Assembly: GCA_963585895.1 (NCBI GenBank)
Contig: OY757934.1
Span: forward strand, 45,294,430-45,358,429
DNA: 64,000 nt
DNA from: Sepioteuthis lessoniana
Taxonomy: Eukaryota; Mollusca; Cephalopoda; Myopsida; Loliginidae
Reading direction: 5' to 3'
How positions within the stretch are numbered: position 1 is the stretch's first letter; each line of letters starts with the position of its first letter. The translations under genes and the position numbers were made by a program. The notes beneath the pieces were generated by a model, which was not told the origin of the DNA, searched no databases, and was given only the letters and a program-made list of their open reading frames with translations. Of this stretch, positions 42,246 through 52,639 are shown piece after piece.

Positions 42246-42650
42246 TAAAATTGCCCAGTCGCATGGGGCTACAGAATACCCCGACTGAATCTCTGCAGTT
42301 GGGTGAGAAGACCCCCCACAACAAATGTCCTGGATATTACACAAACCAATCTGATGGTGAGGGTTCAGTTATGCTGAAGCTTAGGGGAATACAGAGCACC
42401 CCTTCATTGACATTACTCCAAGGTCCACTCTGGCCCGGAGTAGGAGCACCTGATAGGACCCTATCTATGGGTCAAAAAGGACTAAACTGTGAACTTCTGC
42501 TAAACTGAATTGTTTAAAATAGAACTGCTTTTGTATGCTAAACTGAATTGTTTGTAATAGAACAATTCATATGTATCAAAATAGATTTGGCATTAAATAA
42601 CCAACAATGGTTGATATGCCATTAAATCCAACCAAACCAAACCAACAACA
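42246..42650 (+). repeat. Family A element nested in LINE-C
   Basis: The body starts CCCAGTCGCATGGGGCT and includes CTGGATATTACACAAACC, CACTCTGGCCCGGAG and CTATCTATGGG. The 3' hairpin is at 42587-42625 and the end is AACCAAACCAAACC. Confidence 0.85.
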
Positions 42651-42943
42651 ATTAGTATTCCCATCACCCTAATTTTCCACAGAATTTTTTAGTTCTCCGG
42701 CAATGTCTAAGTATTTGTTTATTCATCTTTCAATTTTTTTGATTTTCACTCTGTGTTCCACTAGAACGGCAAAATCTGTTATACGGCGAGTTTATATATA
42801 TTATTTGTTAATATATATGATTTTATATATATCTTGTTTTCTTTGTTTCCTTTTTTTGTGTTGCTTAACTCTGTGCAGGTACTTTTCGAGTCTCTCTTCT
42901 TTCGCTTATATCGTTTGATTTATTTCCACTAGTTGTGTCGTCA

Positions 42944-43496
42944 TGTTACATAGCCATATACACGAATATGGCCATGAGCGAAATGGATATCGAAGGTTGG
43001 TGACATATATACATAGAGTAGAACACAAGAATCTCGAAATTCAAAAACACGTAACGACTTCTTTGTTCAGGTACAAAACCTTTTTATTACTTTTGAGTTA
43101 AAGGTTTCGACATAAGGAGAGAGACACAATCTTTTTATGCTGGCTTCTTCATCTGGCCCCTATCTCGTGCGGCACCCATGGCGCGAAAATTCGTCTCGCC
43201 TCAGCGAGTCCCAAAAGTCGAATCTCCTCGTTCGGTGTCTAATTTCAACTCTCTAACTTCGAAATCCCCCAAATCCTCCACGCGCTTCCGGTGCGTGACG
43301 TCACCCGCACTTTGTCACCCGTTTTGTCATCTTAGGGTATTGTGACATCTCTGAGTAACATGTCCACTCTGTGCGCGCGCACGCGTTACCACCTGCATCA
43401 AGGTTGCACCTAACAAACCCATGTGCTGAACCGAAAGGTTCTCAGCCTAACTAAACCCAAAGGTATGAACCGAAATCCCTCGGCTATTATATTACG
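42944..43496 (-). mobile_element. Solo LTR, family LTR-F, with target-site duplication
   Basis: In + orientation it starts TGTTACATAG and ends TATATTACG. GTCA flanks both sides (42940-42943 and 43497-43500). On the minus strand it has a CRE-type TGACGTCA (43296-43303), a CGCGTGCGCGCGC stretch, an AATAAAAAGG polyadenylation-like signal, and TTGTGTCTCTCTCC. It sits inside LINE-C copy 2, whose protein trace continues on both sides, so it is younger than that copy. Confidence 0.8.
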
Positions 43497-43974
43497 GTCA
43501 GACTTGTCTGCGGTTGTATTTCTAGGATCTTTGCATACAACTGGGTTTTTCTGCGTTTTACTCTCCGTTACAATTTCATTAATTGTCGCAGCTTCTTTAT
43601 TGGTCTTTCAATCTTCATTTCCCATCCAGGTTTTGTATTTCTGATTCCCTTTTATTTCGGATTCCCTTGGGGGAAATCTATTTTATTACCATCTAGTTTT
43701 GCTTCTAGATAGATGAACTCGTTCAGTTCGGTCATGTCCGTTGGGATAGGTTTCAATAATCTATTTACTTTTTCGAGCTTTACCTTGACTTTTTCAAGTC
43801 TTGATTCCTTAGCAATGTTAATGTAGTCTTCTGTTAATTCACGATTTTTAAAATGATTCTTCATTTTTCCAGTTTCCTTGTGTTAACATTAATGATACGG
43901 TGCTGAGCTCTGCGATGGTTTGGTTTTCAATATTTAGTGCTTTAATTCATATTTAGTGCTTTAATTTAATGGGG

Positions 43975-44310
43975 CCTTGATGAGTTGGGGTCCAGAGAAG
44001 ATGCTGATAAGATGCAGTAAAGAAAGCCATCATCCAGCAGAGAGCTGGGCCGCTGGGCCTCCGGTTGAGCATCAGGAGAACGAGAAAGACACAACGCTGA
44101 CGGTCATAAGAGTGGGGGTCAAAATATTTCAGTTCTGTTCGGTAACCAACTCCCTCTCACAGTAAAATTCCACACAACCCTTTCGAACCTTACAAATAAA
44201 GTGAGAGGTACATATATTTTGTTAAAGAAGTCTTCACTCGTCTGTTATTCATTGCGTCGGTATGTATCCTGCATGAACATGTATATGTGTATATAAGAAT
44301 ATTTTATATG
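43975..44310 (+). mobile_element. LTR-G fragment
   Basis: It matches the 3' part of the LTR-G copies: GAGAACGAGAAAGACACAAC, CATAAGAGTGGGGGTC and CCAACTCCCTCTCACA, then an AATAAAGTGAGAGG signal. It has a 21-bp-scale insertion near 44160. The 5' end is missing. Confidence 0.7.
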
Positions 44311-44379
44311 ACTATATAATAATAGCACTCATATCTGTCACCTAGTCCCAGGTTGATTTGGATTTGGATTTGTCATTTT

Positions 44380-44595
44380 TCGGCTGAGATGTTAGAATTA
44401 TGTTTTGCTTTGATAGTGCGGCAGAGATATTTGAATTATATTCTGCTTTCATAGTGCGGCTGAGATGTTAGAATTATGTTTTGCTTTGATAGTGCGGCAG
44501 AGATATTTGAATTATGTTCTGCTTTAATAGTGCGGTAGAGATGTTAGAATTATGTTTTGCTTTGATAGTGCGGCAGAGATATTTGAATTGTGACT
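44380..44595 (+). repeat. 38-bp minisatellite, array 1
   Basis: Units of AGTGCGGCTGAGATGTTAG plus AATTATGTTTTGCTTTGAT repeat about 5.5 times, alternating two variants (GATGTTAGAATT and GATATTTGAATT). Confidence 0.9.
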
Positions 44596-45094
44596 AAACC
44601 AGACCCAAGGATTGGTTAATATCTACGCTCCAGTCACAAATGTGATCTGATACTCTTTCAATCACGAGGGCACTTTAGCGGGCCACAAAAACTTATGCCT
44701 TTAAACTTACTAAATCTTACGGTATCTTTTTTTAACTGATTGGATTTAAATTCTAACGCCTTATTTGATCGTCTACATTTTGCTTGAATTGGTTTATGAC
44801 TGATGTTTAAACACTTGCACCCGAGCCAATTTGGAGGATTCCACAATGCTTGACTTTTGTTCAATGACTGAATTTCCTCCCAACCTCCGGAATTTCTTAA
44901 AAGGCAATGTTTTAATCTATTCCTATCTACTGCCACTGGTTAAAGGCTTTTTCAAAAAAAAGTCCCAGTCACGTGACTTATAGATTGGTGTGAGTGGGGG
45001 GATGCTATTTTCAAAGTTTTTTTTTACTCATCAGTGTTCTAATTTTCTTTTACTAATTTATCAAATTTTCCTGGTTTTTTAAACACTAAATTTT
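44596..45094. repeat. Spacer block, partly duplicated at 45298-45425
   Basis: Positions 44855-44980 (TTCAATGACTGAATTTCC ... CAGTCACGTGACTT) recur at 45298-45420. The remainder of the spacer is unique in the window. A minus-strand frame at 44658-44936 has no recognised homology. Confidence 0.7.
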
Positions 45095-45270
45095 GCGTCG
45101 ATAGTGCGGCAGAGATGTTAGAATTATGTTTTGCTTTGATAGTGCGGCAGAGATATTTGAATTATGTTCTGCTTTAATAGTGCGGCTGAGCTGTTAGAAT
45201 TATATTTTGCATCGATAGTACGGCAGAGATGTTAGAATTATGTTTTGCTTTGATAGTGCGGTTGAGATCT
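45095..45270 (+). repeat. 38-bp minisatellite, array 2
   Basis: It has the same unit as 44380-44595 with about 4.5 copies and again alternating variants. Confidence 0.9.
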
Positions 45271-45297
45271 TATTGCCACTCAACTTCGTACAACCTT

Positions 45298-45425
45298 GGT
45301 TCAATGACTGAATTTCTTCCCAACCTCTTTAATTTCTTAAAAGACAATTCGTTTATTTAATCCTATGTACCACCACTGGTTAACGGCCTTTTGCAAAATT
45401 AGTTCCAGTCACGTGACTTGGGAAT
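45298..45425 (+). repeat. Duplicate of 44855-44980
   Basis: It contains TTCAATGACTGAATTTCTTC, CCACCACTGGTTAACGGCC and CAGTCACGTGACTTGG, so minisatellite plus flank were duplicated as one unit. Confidence 0.8.
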
Positions 45426-45444
45426 TATTGTTATTCTCACCCCT

Positions 45445-46440
45445 TGCTAATTTTTCACTTAAGTCTGAGTGACTCCAAATCTCTTCAAATCACCAGGACT
45501 CTTCTGAATATTCTAACCGATTTGAATAATGCTGTAGTCTGGAGGGTTTCTATTCTTCCTCTCGTTTCTTATTCCTCCCGTCTTCTTTCCAATCTCTTGG
45601 AGACCATTCCAAGTACACAACAGCAATTGATATCACCGCCACCCTTATGTTCCACTGATTTTTTAGTTCTCTGGTAAGGTACAATTATTTGTCTATCTTT
45701 TCGGGGTTTTTTTTATTTTCCCTCTGTGGTCTACTAGAATGGCAAAATCTACTAGATGGCCAGTTTTTTTTTTGTTTTTTTTGTTTTTTGTTTTGTTTCT
45801 AATAAGCACTATATCTGGTTTCCTGTCCGGATTAGTCGATCAGTTTGTATCTCAAAATGCCAGAGAAATTTATGCATCTCATTCTCTAGGATTGTCCATT
45901 TTCAATCCCTTGCATAATTCCCTGTAGATCACCTTTCCCACGCAGTCGTTCTTTGTCTTGTACTTCTTTTGTGCATTCACTTACAATGGGATTAACCGTT
46001 TCATTTATTTCTCTGTATACACTTTCTATCCTGTTGCGTATTATCAATTCGATATAATTGGTCTTTACGTTGTTTTGTGTTGCTATTAGAAAAGCTTCAG
46101 TTTCTCTTTTGAAATTTCCCTGTTAGCCATATCCATTTCTTGTCGTGTGCAATCGCGGCGGTTTTTTGCTTGAACTATCCATACAGTTCTTTCTTCTTTC
46201 CATTTCTGTTTCCGAGATTTTTTGTTTTTCTGTTTGTTCTTATGTTGACAATGTTATTTTTAGCCGCCGTGATTGGTTTTTCTTTGCTCTTTTTAATACT
46301 TCCCTCGTGTCCTTGAATTGATGTATCAACGAAATCGTCTTGTTTCTTTTCTTGACACATAGTCTGTGTACGTCATCCTTTGGTTTTAAGACTTTATGCG
46401 TAGACATCAATCTTCTTGTCCTTTGGTCCATTTCTTCTTA
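45445..46440 (-). pseudogene. LINE-C fragment 3, extends into the thumb region
   Basis: This is the longest of the clustered minus-strand fragments. From 46431 the minus strand reads MDQRTRRLMSTHKVLKP, DDVHRLCVKKRN (the end of the polymerase region), then a variable part. It ends in the C-terminal motifs (45690-45450) decayed by stops and a T-rich insertion near 45765. All frames are broken. Confidence 0.7.
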
Positions 46441-46469
46441 TTATTTCATTCCTTCTGAGTTTGTCATAA

Positions 46470-47032
46470 CAGTATTAGCTGACGGTCTTTCATTGTAGTC
46501 TGATTGACATCAAGTTTCCTCAAATCTTCAGAAATTCTGTGCATATAAAGATAATATGGTCTCTGTGGTCTCGATTCTTCCTAAAAATCTCAAATTGCTC
46601 CTCTCATTTTTCCAAAGCTTTAGTAACTGTTCCAAGCGCACAAAATGTTGTCTGGTAAGATCCACGTATTTGTCAAATTTTTGTTTTCTTTTATTCTCAC
46701 TCAGTGGTCCGCTGGAACGGCAAAATTCTTCAGATTCCATATTCTTTATTTCTCGTTAATTGGCTCTAGGTCTGGTTTTGGAATTCTAGTTTTCTGGCCG
46801 GGATTTTGGAATTCGTTTGTATCTCAAAATCCCGGAGAATTTTATGAGTATCATTTTCGAGGAAGGATTCTGGTTTCTGCAAATACCATTTGATAGTATG
46901 GTCAAATTTTAATCCTTGGCACAATTCTCAGCGGATCCATTATCCCATTGAACTGCCTAGTCTTAATCGTCCAAATATGGCAGTTTGCTGCAATCGCTTA
47001 TTATATGATTTACTGTCTCAATTCTTTTTACA
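46470..47032 (-). pseudogene. LINE-C fragment 4
   Basis: In + orientation it begins with the 3' signature GTATTAGCTGACGGTCTTTC, then the reverse of KFDKYVDLTRQ and LLKLWKNERS. It extends to a decayed region near 47030 that resembles the segment upstream of the endonuclease-like part. Confidence 0.7.
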
Positions 47033-47034
47033 CA

Positions 47035-47322
47035 TTTGAGAGTTTTTCACACCAGTGTTGGTTGACGGTTTTCCACTGGATCCTGAATGACAGCAAGTCT
47101 TCTCATGTCTCCAGGACTCTTCTAAGTATTCTGTCTGATTTTAAAAATACTGTAGTTTGGATGGTTTCTACCCGTCCTCTTATTTCCAAGTCCCCCAGTC
47201 CCTGTACCAACCCTTTTACAATCTACAATTGGTATCGCCGTCATTTTCATGTTCCATAGTTTTTCTTTTCTTTTGCAAGGTCCACGTATTTATCTCTCTT
47301 TTCGCTTACCACAGTCTACAGT
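47035..47322 (-). pseudogene. LINE-C fragment 5
   Basis: It starts in + orientation with GAGAGTTTTTCACACCAGTG, then the segments corresponding to ARILRR and GALG-type motifs. It is short and 5'-truncated, adjoining an (ATT)n array at 47325-47347. Confidence 0.75.
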
Positions 47323-47349
47323 ACTATTATTATTATTATTATTATTAAT

Positions 47350-47603
47350 CGGACATTGGCCTAGCGGTTAGAGTGTTCGCCAATAGCCCGGGAGACCTGG
47401 GTTCAATCCCAGGTCGAGTCATACCAAAGACTCAAAAAATGGTACTTGATGCCTCCTTGCTTAACACTCAACTTTATAAGCTACGGATCAAGGGTAAAGT
47501 GGAGAAATCCAAGGAAAGGAGTAGCGCCCTCCCATACACCTTGGTGTAGTAGCTATCGAAAAGGGAGCCTTCGGGTCACCCTCGATTAAGGTCGCCAACT
47601 TAC
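47350..47603 (+). repeat. Family D tRNA-derived SINE, full length
   Basis: The head has an A-box-like TGGCCTAGCGG and B-box-like GGGTTCAATCCC, in a cloverleaf-like arrangement with GCCCGGGAGACC before it. The body is the D type (AATGGTACTTGATGCC; GGAGTAGCGCCC; GGTCGCCAAC). It lies between two (ATT)n runs. Confidence 0.85.
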
Positions 47604-47624
47604 TTATTATTATTATTATACTCC

Positions 47625-47920
47625 TTTGAGAGATTTTCACGTCAATGCTTGAGGGTTTTCCACTGGAGTTTGAGTGACAGCAAGTCTCCTCAAATTTCCA
47701 GGATTCTTCTCAGAATTTTGGCAGATCTTAATAATCCGGTAGTCTGGATGGACTTCATTTGTCTTCTTAATTCCAAATCTTCCAGTTCCTTTACCAATCC
47801 TTTGGAGTCTGTTCCAAGTGCACCAATTACAATTGGAATTACCGTTTGTATCTCAAAAGAAGTTTGTGAGTCTCATTCTCCCATACGATACGCTCAAAGT
47901 TATCATTAAATACTATTCCA
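47625..47920 (-). pseudogene. LINE-C fragment 6
   Basis: It begins after (ATT)n with the 3' signature CTGGAGTTTGAGTGACAGC in + orientation and retains the motifs corresponding to the last about 70 residues of the ORF. Confidence 0.75.
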
Positions 47921-47974
47921 CCTTTGAGAGTTTTTTACACCAGCGTTAGCCGATGGTCTTCCACTGGGGGTTGA

Positions 47975-48528
47975 TAGTTTGGTTTGGTTTGGTTTGGTTT
48001 GTTGGGTTTTATGGCATATCAACCTTTGAAGCTTATTCAACGCCAAATTCATCTTTATGTAAATAATCTGGTCTATTGAAAACAATTCAGTTTAGCATAA
48101 GTACACAGTTTAATTGTCAAAAACATTTCCATTTCAAACTATTCAAGCAGTTATATGTAACAATTCAGTTAAGTGTAAATACAGTTTTAATGTCGAAAAG
48201 CATTTCTAATTCAAATACTTCAGTTAAGCATAAGCAGGCAGTTTAAATGTAAGTACGGTTTAATTGTCAAAAACATTTCTATTTCAAGCTATTCAGTTTA
48301 CTGAAACACTTCATTTTAGCATAAGTATGCTGTTAGTTCTATTTAACCCATAGATAAGACCCTATCAGTTGCTACCACTCCGGGCCAAAGTGGACCTGGG
48401 AGCAATGGCAATGAACGGGTACTCCGCATTCCCTAAAGCTCCGGCACTGCTGGAACCTCACTATGAGATTGTTTAGTGTCATATCAGGACACTCGTTGGG
48501 GGGGGGTCTTATCCCTCTGCAGATGTAA
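47975..48528 (-). repeat. Family A element nested in LINE-C
   Basis: In + orientation it begins with (GGTTT)n and GGGTTTTATGGCATATCAACC (reversed hairpin), continues with the A-type tail, and ends with the body (CCACTCCGGGCCAAAGTGG; CACTATGAGATTG; CCCTCTGCAG). Confidence 0.85.
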
Positions 48529-48668
48529 AACGGTGCGGACAAAATGAACATTTAAAACAAGGCGACGAACAAAAACAAATTTATATACTAAAACAATAAA
48601 TCTTACATTGATAAATAAAATTATTACTACCCCTACTAACAAAATAATGGTGTGTGTACATGTGTGAG

Positions 48669-48715
<47 letters not shown>

Positions 48716-49080
48716 CACAACTAAGCTACAAAAAGAATTGCAAGTTTAAAATGTCCTTTTTTTATGGTTAGAAACGGGCAGTTTCTCAGAGACGGGAAAG
48801 CGTCTCATAGTCCTTGTATATGAATGTCTGCGAGGCCCATTCATGGTGTTGCTTTTCTCTCCTGTTGATTCACGCTGAAAGGAGTGTGTTGCTGCTGCGA
48901 AGAAATTTGGTCAAAGAGAACAAGGGTGTTTGAAGACGACGTATTTAGAGAAAATACGCGTCTTGTAGGTGGCTCAAAAACGCAGGACTTGAATTTACGC
49001 GCGGAGCTAGTTTGAAACATGTCACGTGGTCCTCCTGGCTAATGGTTTCCCAAGACTGAATATTGAGCGTCCGCCATCTT
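48529..49080. promoter_or_regulatory. Unassigned block with (GT)n, E-box and YY1-type motif
   Basis: A (GT)n run lies at 48672-48714. The right end has CACGTG (49023-49028) and CGTCCGCCATCTTTG (49068-49082), which on the minus strand is the YY1-type AAGATGGCGGACG. A hairpin of about 13 bp lies near 48935-48965. It may be a small promoter or part of a mobile element. No exon is recognised. Confidence 0.3.
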
Positions 49081-49084
49081 TGTG

Positions 49085-49470
49085 GGAACAAGTGGCATAC
49101 CGCCCAAAATAATTTATTGGAGTGTAAAGTCCTATAAACTCAATTCTCTATGCCCCAATAGCAGAAATCCAATTCTCTGCCTCCATAGTCCAATGTCAAC
49201 CCTCAACTGCCGCGATTTTTAAAATCCTCAAATTCTCACCCCATTTCTTCTGGGCATGACGTCATCCACACTCCAGCCTATTTCCTGTCTGGGGTTTATT
49301 ATGACAATGGGGATTGTCATATCCTTTACGCGCGGGCGTAAACTGTACCCAATGGCTATGCACCTGAACTCTTAACCCAAATAGTTCAAAGCCCAACCAA
49401 ACTGAATGATAAAATATAATTAATGAAAAATGATTAAAATAAAAAATCATTCCTTAATTATTATATAACA
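49085..49470 (-). mobile_element. LTR-F fragment
   Basis: On the minus strand it starts TGTTATATAATAATTAAGG, like the LTR at 14437, and carries the CRE-type TGACGTCA (49257-49264) and a GCGCGTAAAGG stretch. The 3' end is unclear, near an AATAAATT at 49110. Confidence 0.65.
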
Positions 49471-49787
49471 GTCGTAGCAAGTCTCCTCTAGTCTCCATGA
49501 CTTTTCCCCGTATTCTGGCCTATATTAATGCTGTCGTTCGGATAGTCCCGACTCGTCCTCTTATTTCAAAGTTTTCCAGTCCCATTATCAATCCTTTGGT
49601 GACTGTGCTAAATGTAGCAATTACAATTGATATCACCCCCACTTTCATGTTCTATAGTTTTTTTTTTTTTTCAGTTCTCTTGCAAGGTCTTGATACTTAT
49701 CGTTCTTTTCACTTTCTTTCAGTTTTACCTTGTGGTCAGCCGGAACGGCAAAGTCCGAAATTCAGCAGGTTCTCTTTTTTGTTGTTG

Positions 49788-50050
49788 AAACTAGGCCATT
49801 TGCCTAATGAGTAGAGTGTTCGCCAATGGTCCGGAAGACCAGCGTCAATCCCCGGTCGATTCATACCAAAAACTCAAAAAATGGTACTTGATGCCGCCTT
49901 GCTTAACACTCAGCATTATAAGGTAAGTATCAAGGGTGAAGTGGAGCAATCCAGGGAATGGAGTAGCGCCCTCCCCTACATCTCGGTGTAGTAGCAATTG
50001 AAAAGGGAGCCTTCGGGTCAACCTTGAAAAAGGTCGCTAACTACTACTAC
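49788..50050 (+). repeat. Family D tRNA-derived SINE nested in LINE-C
   Basis: The head is decayed (CATTTGCCTAATGAGTAGAG; GCGTCAATCCCCGG) and the D body is clear (AATGGTACTTGATGCC; GTAGCGCCCTCCCC). It lies between two pieces of LINE-C copy 7. Confidence 0.8.
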
Positions 50051-50083
50051 AATCAATAGGTCTGGTTATCTGGCCGACATTAT

Positions 50084-50505
50084 TATTATAATTATTATTA
50101 TCATTATCATATGCGAGTTTTTTGCACGATTTGTTATTGTTAGTTTTCACTGAAGTCCAAGTGATTGCAAGTCTCTGCGGCTCTCCAGAACTCTTCTAAG
50201 TATTTTAGCTGATCCCAGAAGTGTTGTAGTTTGGACATTCTCGACATTTCCTCGGATTTCCATTTCCCGAGTTTCTTTTTCAGATTATTTGGGTCTATTC
50301 CAAAGCATCTGACATTGATAAGTAACACTCTCACCTTTGCTTGGTTTGGTTTCTTCGTTTAATGGCATATCAACTCTTTTTAGGTTATTTAATGCCAAAG
50401 CCATTCTCCTAGAAGAACAGTAGTGGTACTATTTAACCCATAGCTGGGACCTCACCTTTGTGTTCGATCATTTTTTCAACGCTCTTTCATTTCACTTCTT
50501 GCGGG
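50084..50505 (-). pseudogene. LINE-C fragment 8, carrying a T SINE
   Basis: It starts after a degenerate (ATT)n and includes CTCCAGAACTCTTCTAAG (+ orientation). It is interrupted at 50340-50450 by a 5'-truncated T element with a 10-bp duplication, and continues to about 50505. Confidence 0.7.
50340..50450 (-). repeat. 5'-truncated family T SINE with target-site duplication
   Basis: Only the last 111 bp of T are present, ending in the complete hairpin. CTCACCTTTG flanks it at 50330-50339 and 50451-50460. A truncated copy with a duplication shows that the 3' hairpin end alone marks the priming end of retroposition. Confidence 0.85.
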
Positions 50506-51320
50506 TTTTTTCACTACTGTGTCAGCTGGTGGTCGTTCACTGGAGTCTGAGTAACAGCAAGTCTCGGGTCTTCAGCACTCTTCTGGCCGATCTCACCACT
50601 TCCATTTCTTCTCAGCCTAGTCGTCTGGGGCTGTAAAATACAGCGACTGCATCTCTACAGAGAGATAAGACCCCCACACACCAGTGAGATTCCTAGATAT
50701 AATACTAAACTCAATCTGATACTGAAGCTTCAGTCCTTGGGCTTTGAGGAATCTGGAGTACTCCTTTATCGTCATTACTTACAGGTCAACTCTGACCTGA
50801 ACTGGTAGTACCTGATACAGTTCTATGTTTCAGATTGAACTGTTTAACCATTTAACAGTAGGCAAACAGATGACTGGTGGTAAATTAGATTGTTAATGTT
50901 ACATAGCAATACTTGAAACCATTTATCTGTGCACAAACGAATAAGTAATGTTGAACACAATTATTACTATTCAATAACTATAATGGAAATCATCTAATAA
51001 ATAAAACTATTTGGTTTAGCAGTACTTGAAACCAGTTAACTATGTGCTAACAAATGAGCTCTGACTCTACCTACAATCAACTCGTTCACAAATCATAAAT
51101 ATCTAACATATCATATCCATGTATAAACAGGATTTGGCATTAAATAGCTTTCCAGGGTTGATATGCCTTAAAACCCAACCAACCAATCAACCAACTAATT
51201 CTTTTCGTCCCTTCTCCAAGCCTTTGGAGACTGTTCCTAACGCTCTATCTACAATTGGTATCACCGTCACTCTCATGTTCCGCAGGTTTCTTTGTTCTCT
51301 GGCAATGTCCAATTATTTAT
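50506..51320 (-). pseudogene. LINE-C fragment 9, split by a family A element
   Basis: The pieces at about 50506-50621 (GTGTCAGCTGGTGGTCG; GTCTGAGTAACAGCAAGTC) and 51200-51320 (CCAAGCCTTTGGAGACTG; ACAATTGGTATCACCG) are consecutive parts of the LINE-C consensus. Confidence 0.7.
50622..51200 (+). repeat. Family A element nested in LINE-C
   Basis: The body has CTAGTCGTCTGGGGCTG, GCATCTCTACAGAG, CAACTCTGACCTGAACTGG. The tail is of the second type. The hairpin is at about 51130-51170, ending AACCAACCAATCAACC. Confidence 0.85.
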
Positions 51321-51655
51321 CTTCTTCTTCCTCTTCTTCTTCTTTTTCTTTTTCTACTTATTATTTCTTCCTTTGCTTCTAATTCAATTCACGATCTTCC
51401 TATCCTTTTTTTTTACATTTTGTTTGTTTTGCCGGCACATCCGGCAGGCTGCTGCACTTCCGGGAACGAACACAAGCTTTTTGATTGTGTCAATAGCAAA
51501 ACTCGACATTGCATAAAATTCCTAAACGTTTTCATTTCGTCATTCAGTCAACAGTTTCAAGGGATGTGAATAGGTTGTTTACGCACAACACTTCAACAGT
51601 TTCCAATCTACCTACGCACAGGTTAATTTTCCTCCTCCCTCTCCTCCGCCTCCTC
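51321..51655. other. Pyrimidine-rich start, then unassigned stretch
   Basis: CTT-rich to about 51415, then unrecognised sequence with a CTGCACTTCCGGGAACG segment near 51452. Confidence 0.35.
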
Positions 51656-51756
51656 CTTTTCTTTCTTCTTCTTCTTCTTCTTCTTCTTCTTCTTCTTCTT
51701 CTTCTTCTTCTAATCATCATCATCATCATTATTATTATTATTATTATTATTATTTG
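51656..51756. repeat. (CTT)n(CAT)n(ATT)n microsatellite
   Basis: CTT at 51664-51711, then CAT and ATT units. The Leu/Ile and Arg frames here are repeat translations. Confidence 0.95.
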
Positions 51757-52076
51757 TATCACCACATAGGCTAGTGAGAGAGAACACAGCGCAGGATAAA
51801 CGATATCACATGCTCAACGAGAAAAAATCAAGTTCGTTTTTAGAAAAAGATATCATTTGTGAAACTTACAATTAGTGGAAAATAAAAGGAACAATTTTAG
51901 CCATAATTATGAAATATTCTCTGTAATAAATAAAACAAGAAAGAATAAATAATTCGTTGAATAAATAAGAACAATAGAAATACAAAGGAAAGTCGTGTAA
52001 TGAAAGATGGCATGAATTGATTTCCAAGGGGATATTATAATTACTCTGATACTACTATTTAGTAGCCATAATAAGA

Positions 52077-52111
<35 letters not shown>

Positions 52112-52471
52112 GGGAGAGGGAGAGATAGAGACAGACAGACAGACAGACAGCTAGAAAGAAGGGGAGGGGGAGATGTATAATTTTGTAATTCAATAACTTG
52201 ACCAATTCTCGTTCAAATGATCTCAAATTTTAACACCATTTGTAAAAACAACTCAAATTTCTTTTCCAATGAATGACATTTATATAACTGAAAAGAAAAA
52301 GACTCAAAACATCAAACATAAAATCTCGAGTTGTTTCTTTTGAACGAGAACTATTCAATTTGATACTTGAACACACATACAAACGCACAACACGCACATT
52401 CACATGCCCACAGACACATACAAACACACACACACACACACATATGTGTACATAGATAAATATATATATAT

Positions 52472-52524
<53 letters not shown>

Positions 52525-52620
52525 TACAGAGTTAGAAAGAGACAGAGACAGAAAGAGACAGAGACAGAAAGAGAGAGAGAGAAGGCGTATGTGTGTGCAT
52601 GTGTGTGTTTGGAAAATTTT
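51757..52620. repeat. AT-rich stretch with TA, GA, GACA and AC microsatellites
   Basis: Unrecognised to 52075. TA, GA and GACA units follow at 52078-52160, AC at about 52426-52441, and GA/GACA-type arrays at 52470-52585. The 142-residue minus-strand frame across 52230-52658 is mostly repeat-derived Ser/Leu sequence. Confidence 0.7.
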
Positions 52621-52639
52621 ATATCTACAGGGTATTTCA

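Larger units (their letters stand above)
42045..43960 (-). pseudogene. LINE-C copy 2, lacking the reverse transcriptase, with two insertions
   Basis: Read on the minus strand, an N-terminal part (43870 to about 43501) includes RLEKVKVKLEKVNRLLKPIP, MTELNEFIYLEAKLDG and KPGWEMKIERPIKKLRQ. After the LTR-F insertion it continues with KEERLEKYLHRVKQ (about 42880). It then jumps near 42800 directly to the 3' C-terminal segment seen in the other copies. The reverse transcriptase is therefore missing through an internal deletion. A family A element (42246-42650) interrupts the 3' part. Stops and frameshifts are numerous. Confidence 0.6.
47922..50082 (-). pseudogene. LINE-C copy 7, split by later insertions
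   Basis: Its 3' end is at 47922-47974 and stops at TCCACTGGGGGTTGAT. It resumes at about 49471 (GCAAGTCTCCTCTAGTCTCC) to about 49785, and again at 50055-50082 (GGTCTGGTTATCTGGCCG). The gaps hold a family A element, an unassigned block, an LTR-F fragment and a D SINE. Joining the parts is inference from the consensus order. Confidence 0.6.

Noticed and set aside
47350..47425. tRNA-like sequence with clear A and B boxes
   Set aside because: The same head is followed by the same non-tRNA body in five copies, one with a target-site duplication, so it is a SINE head. The same reasoning applies to the heads at 3428, 10409, 17612, 21674 and 27540.
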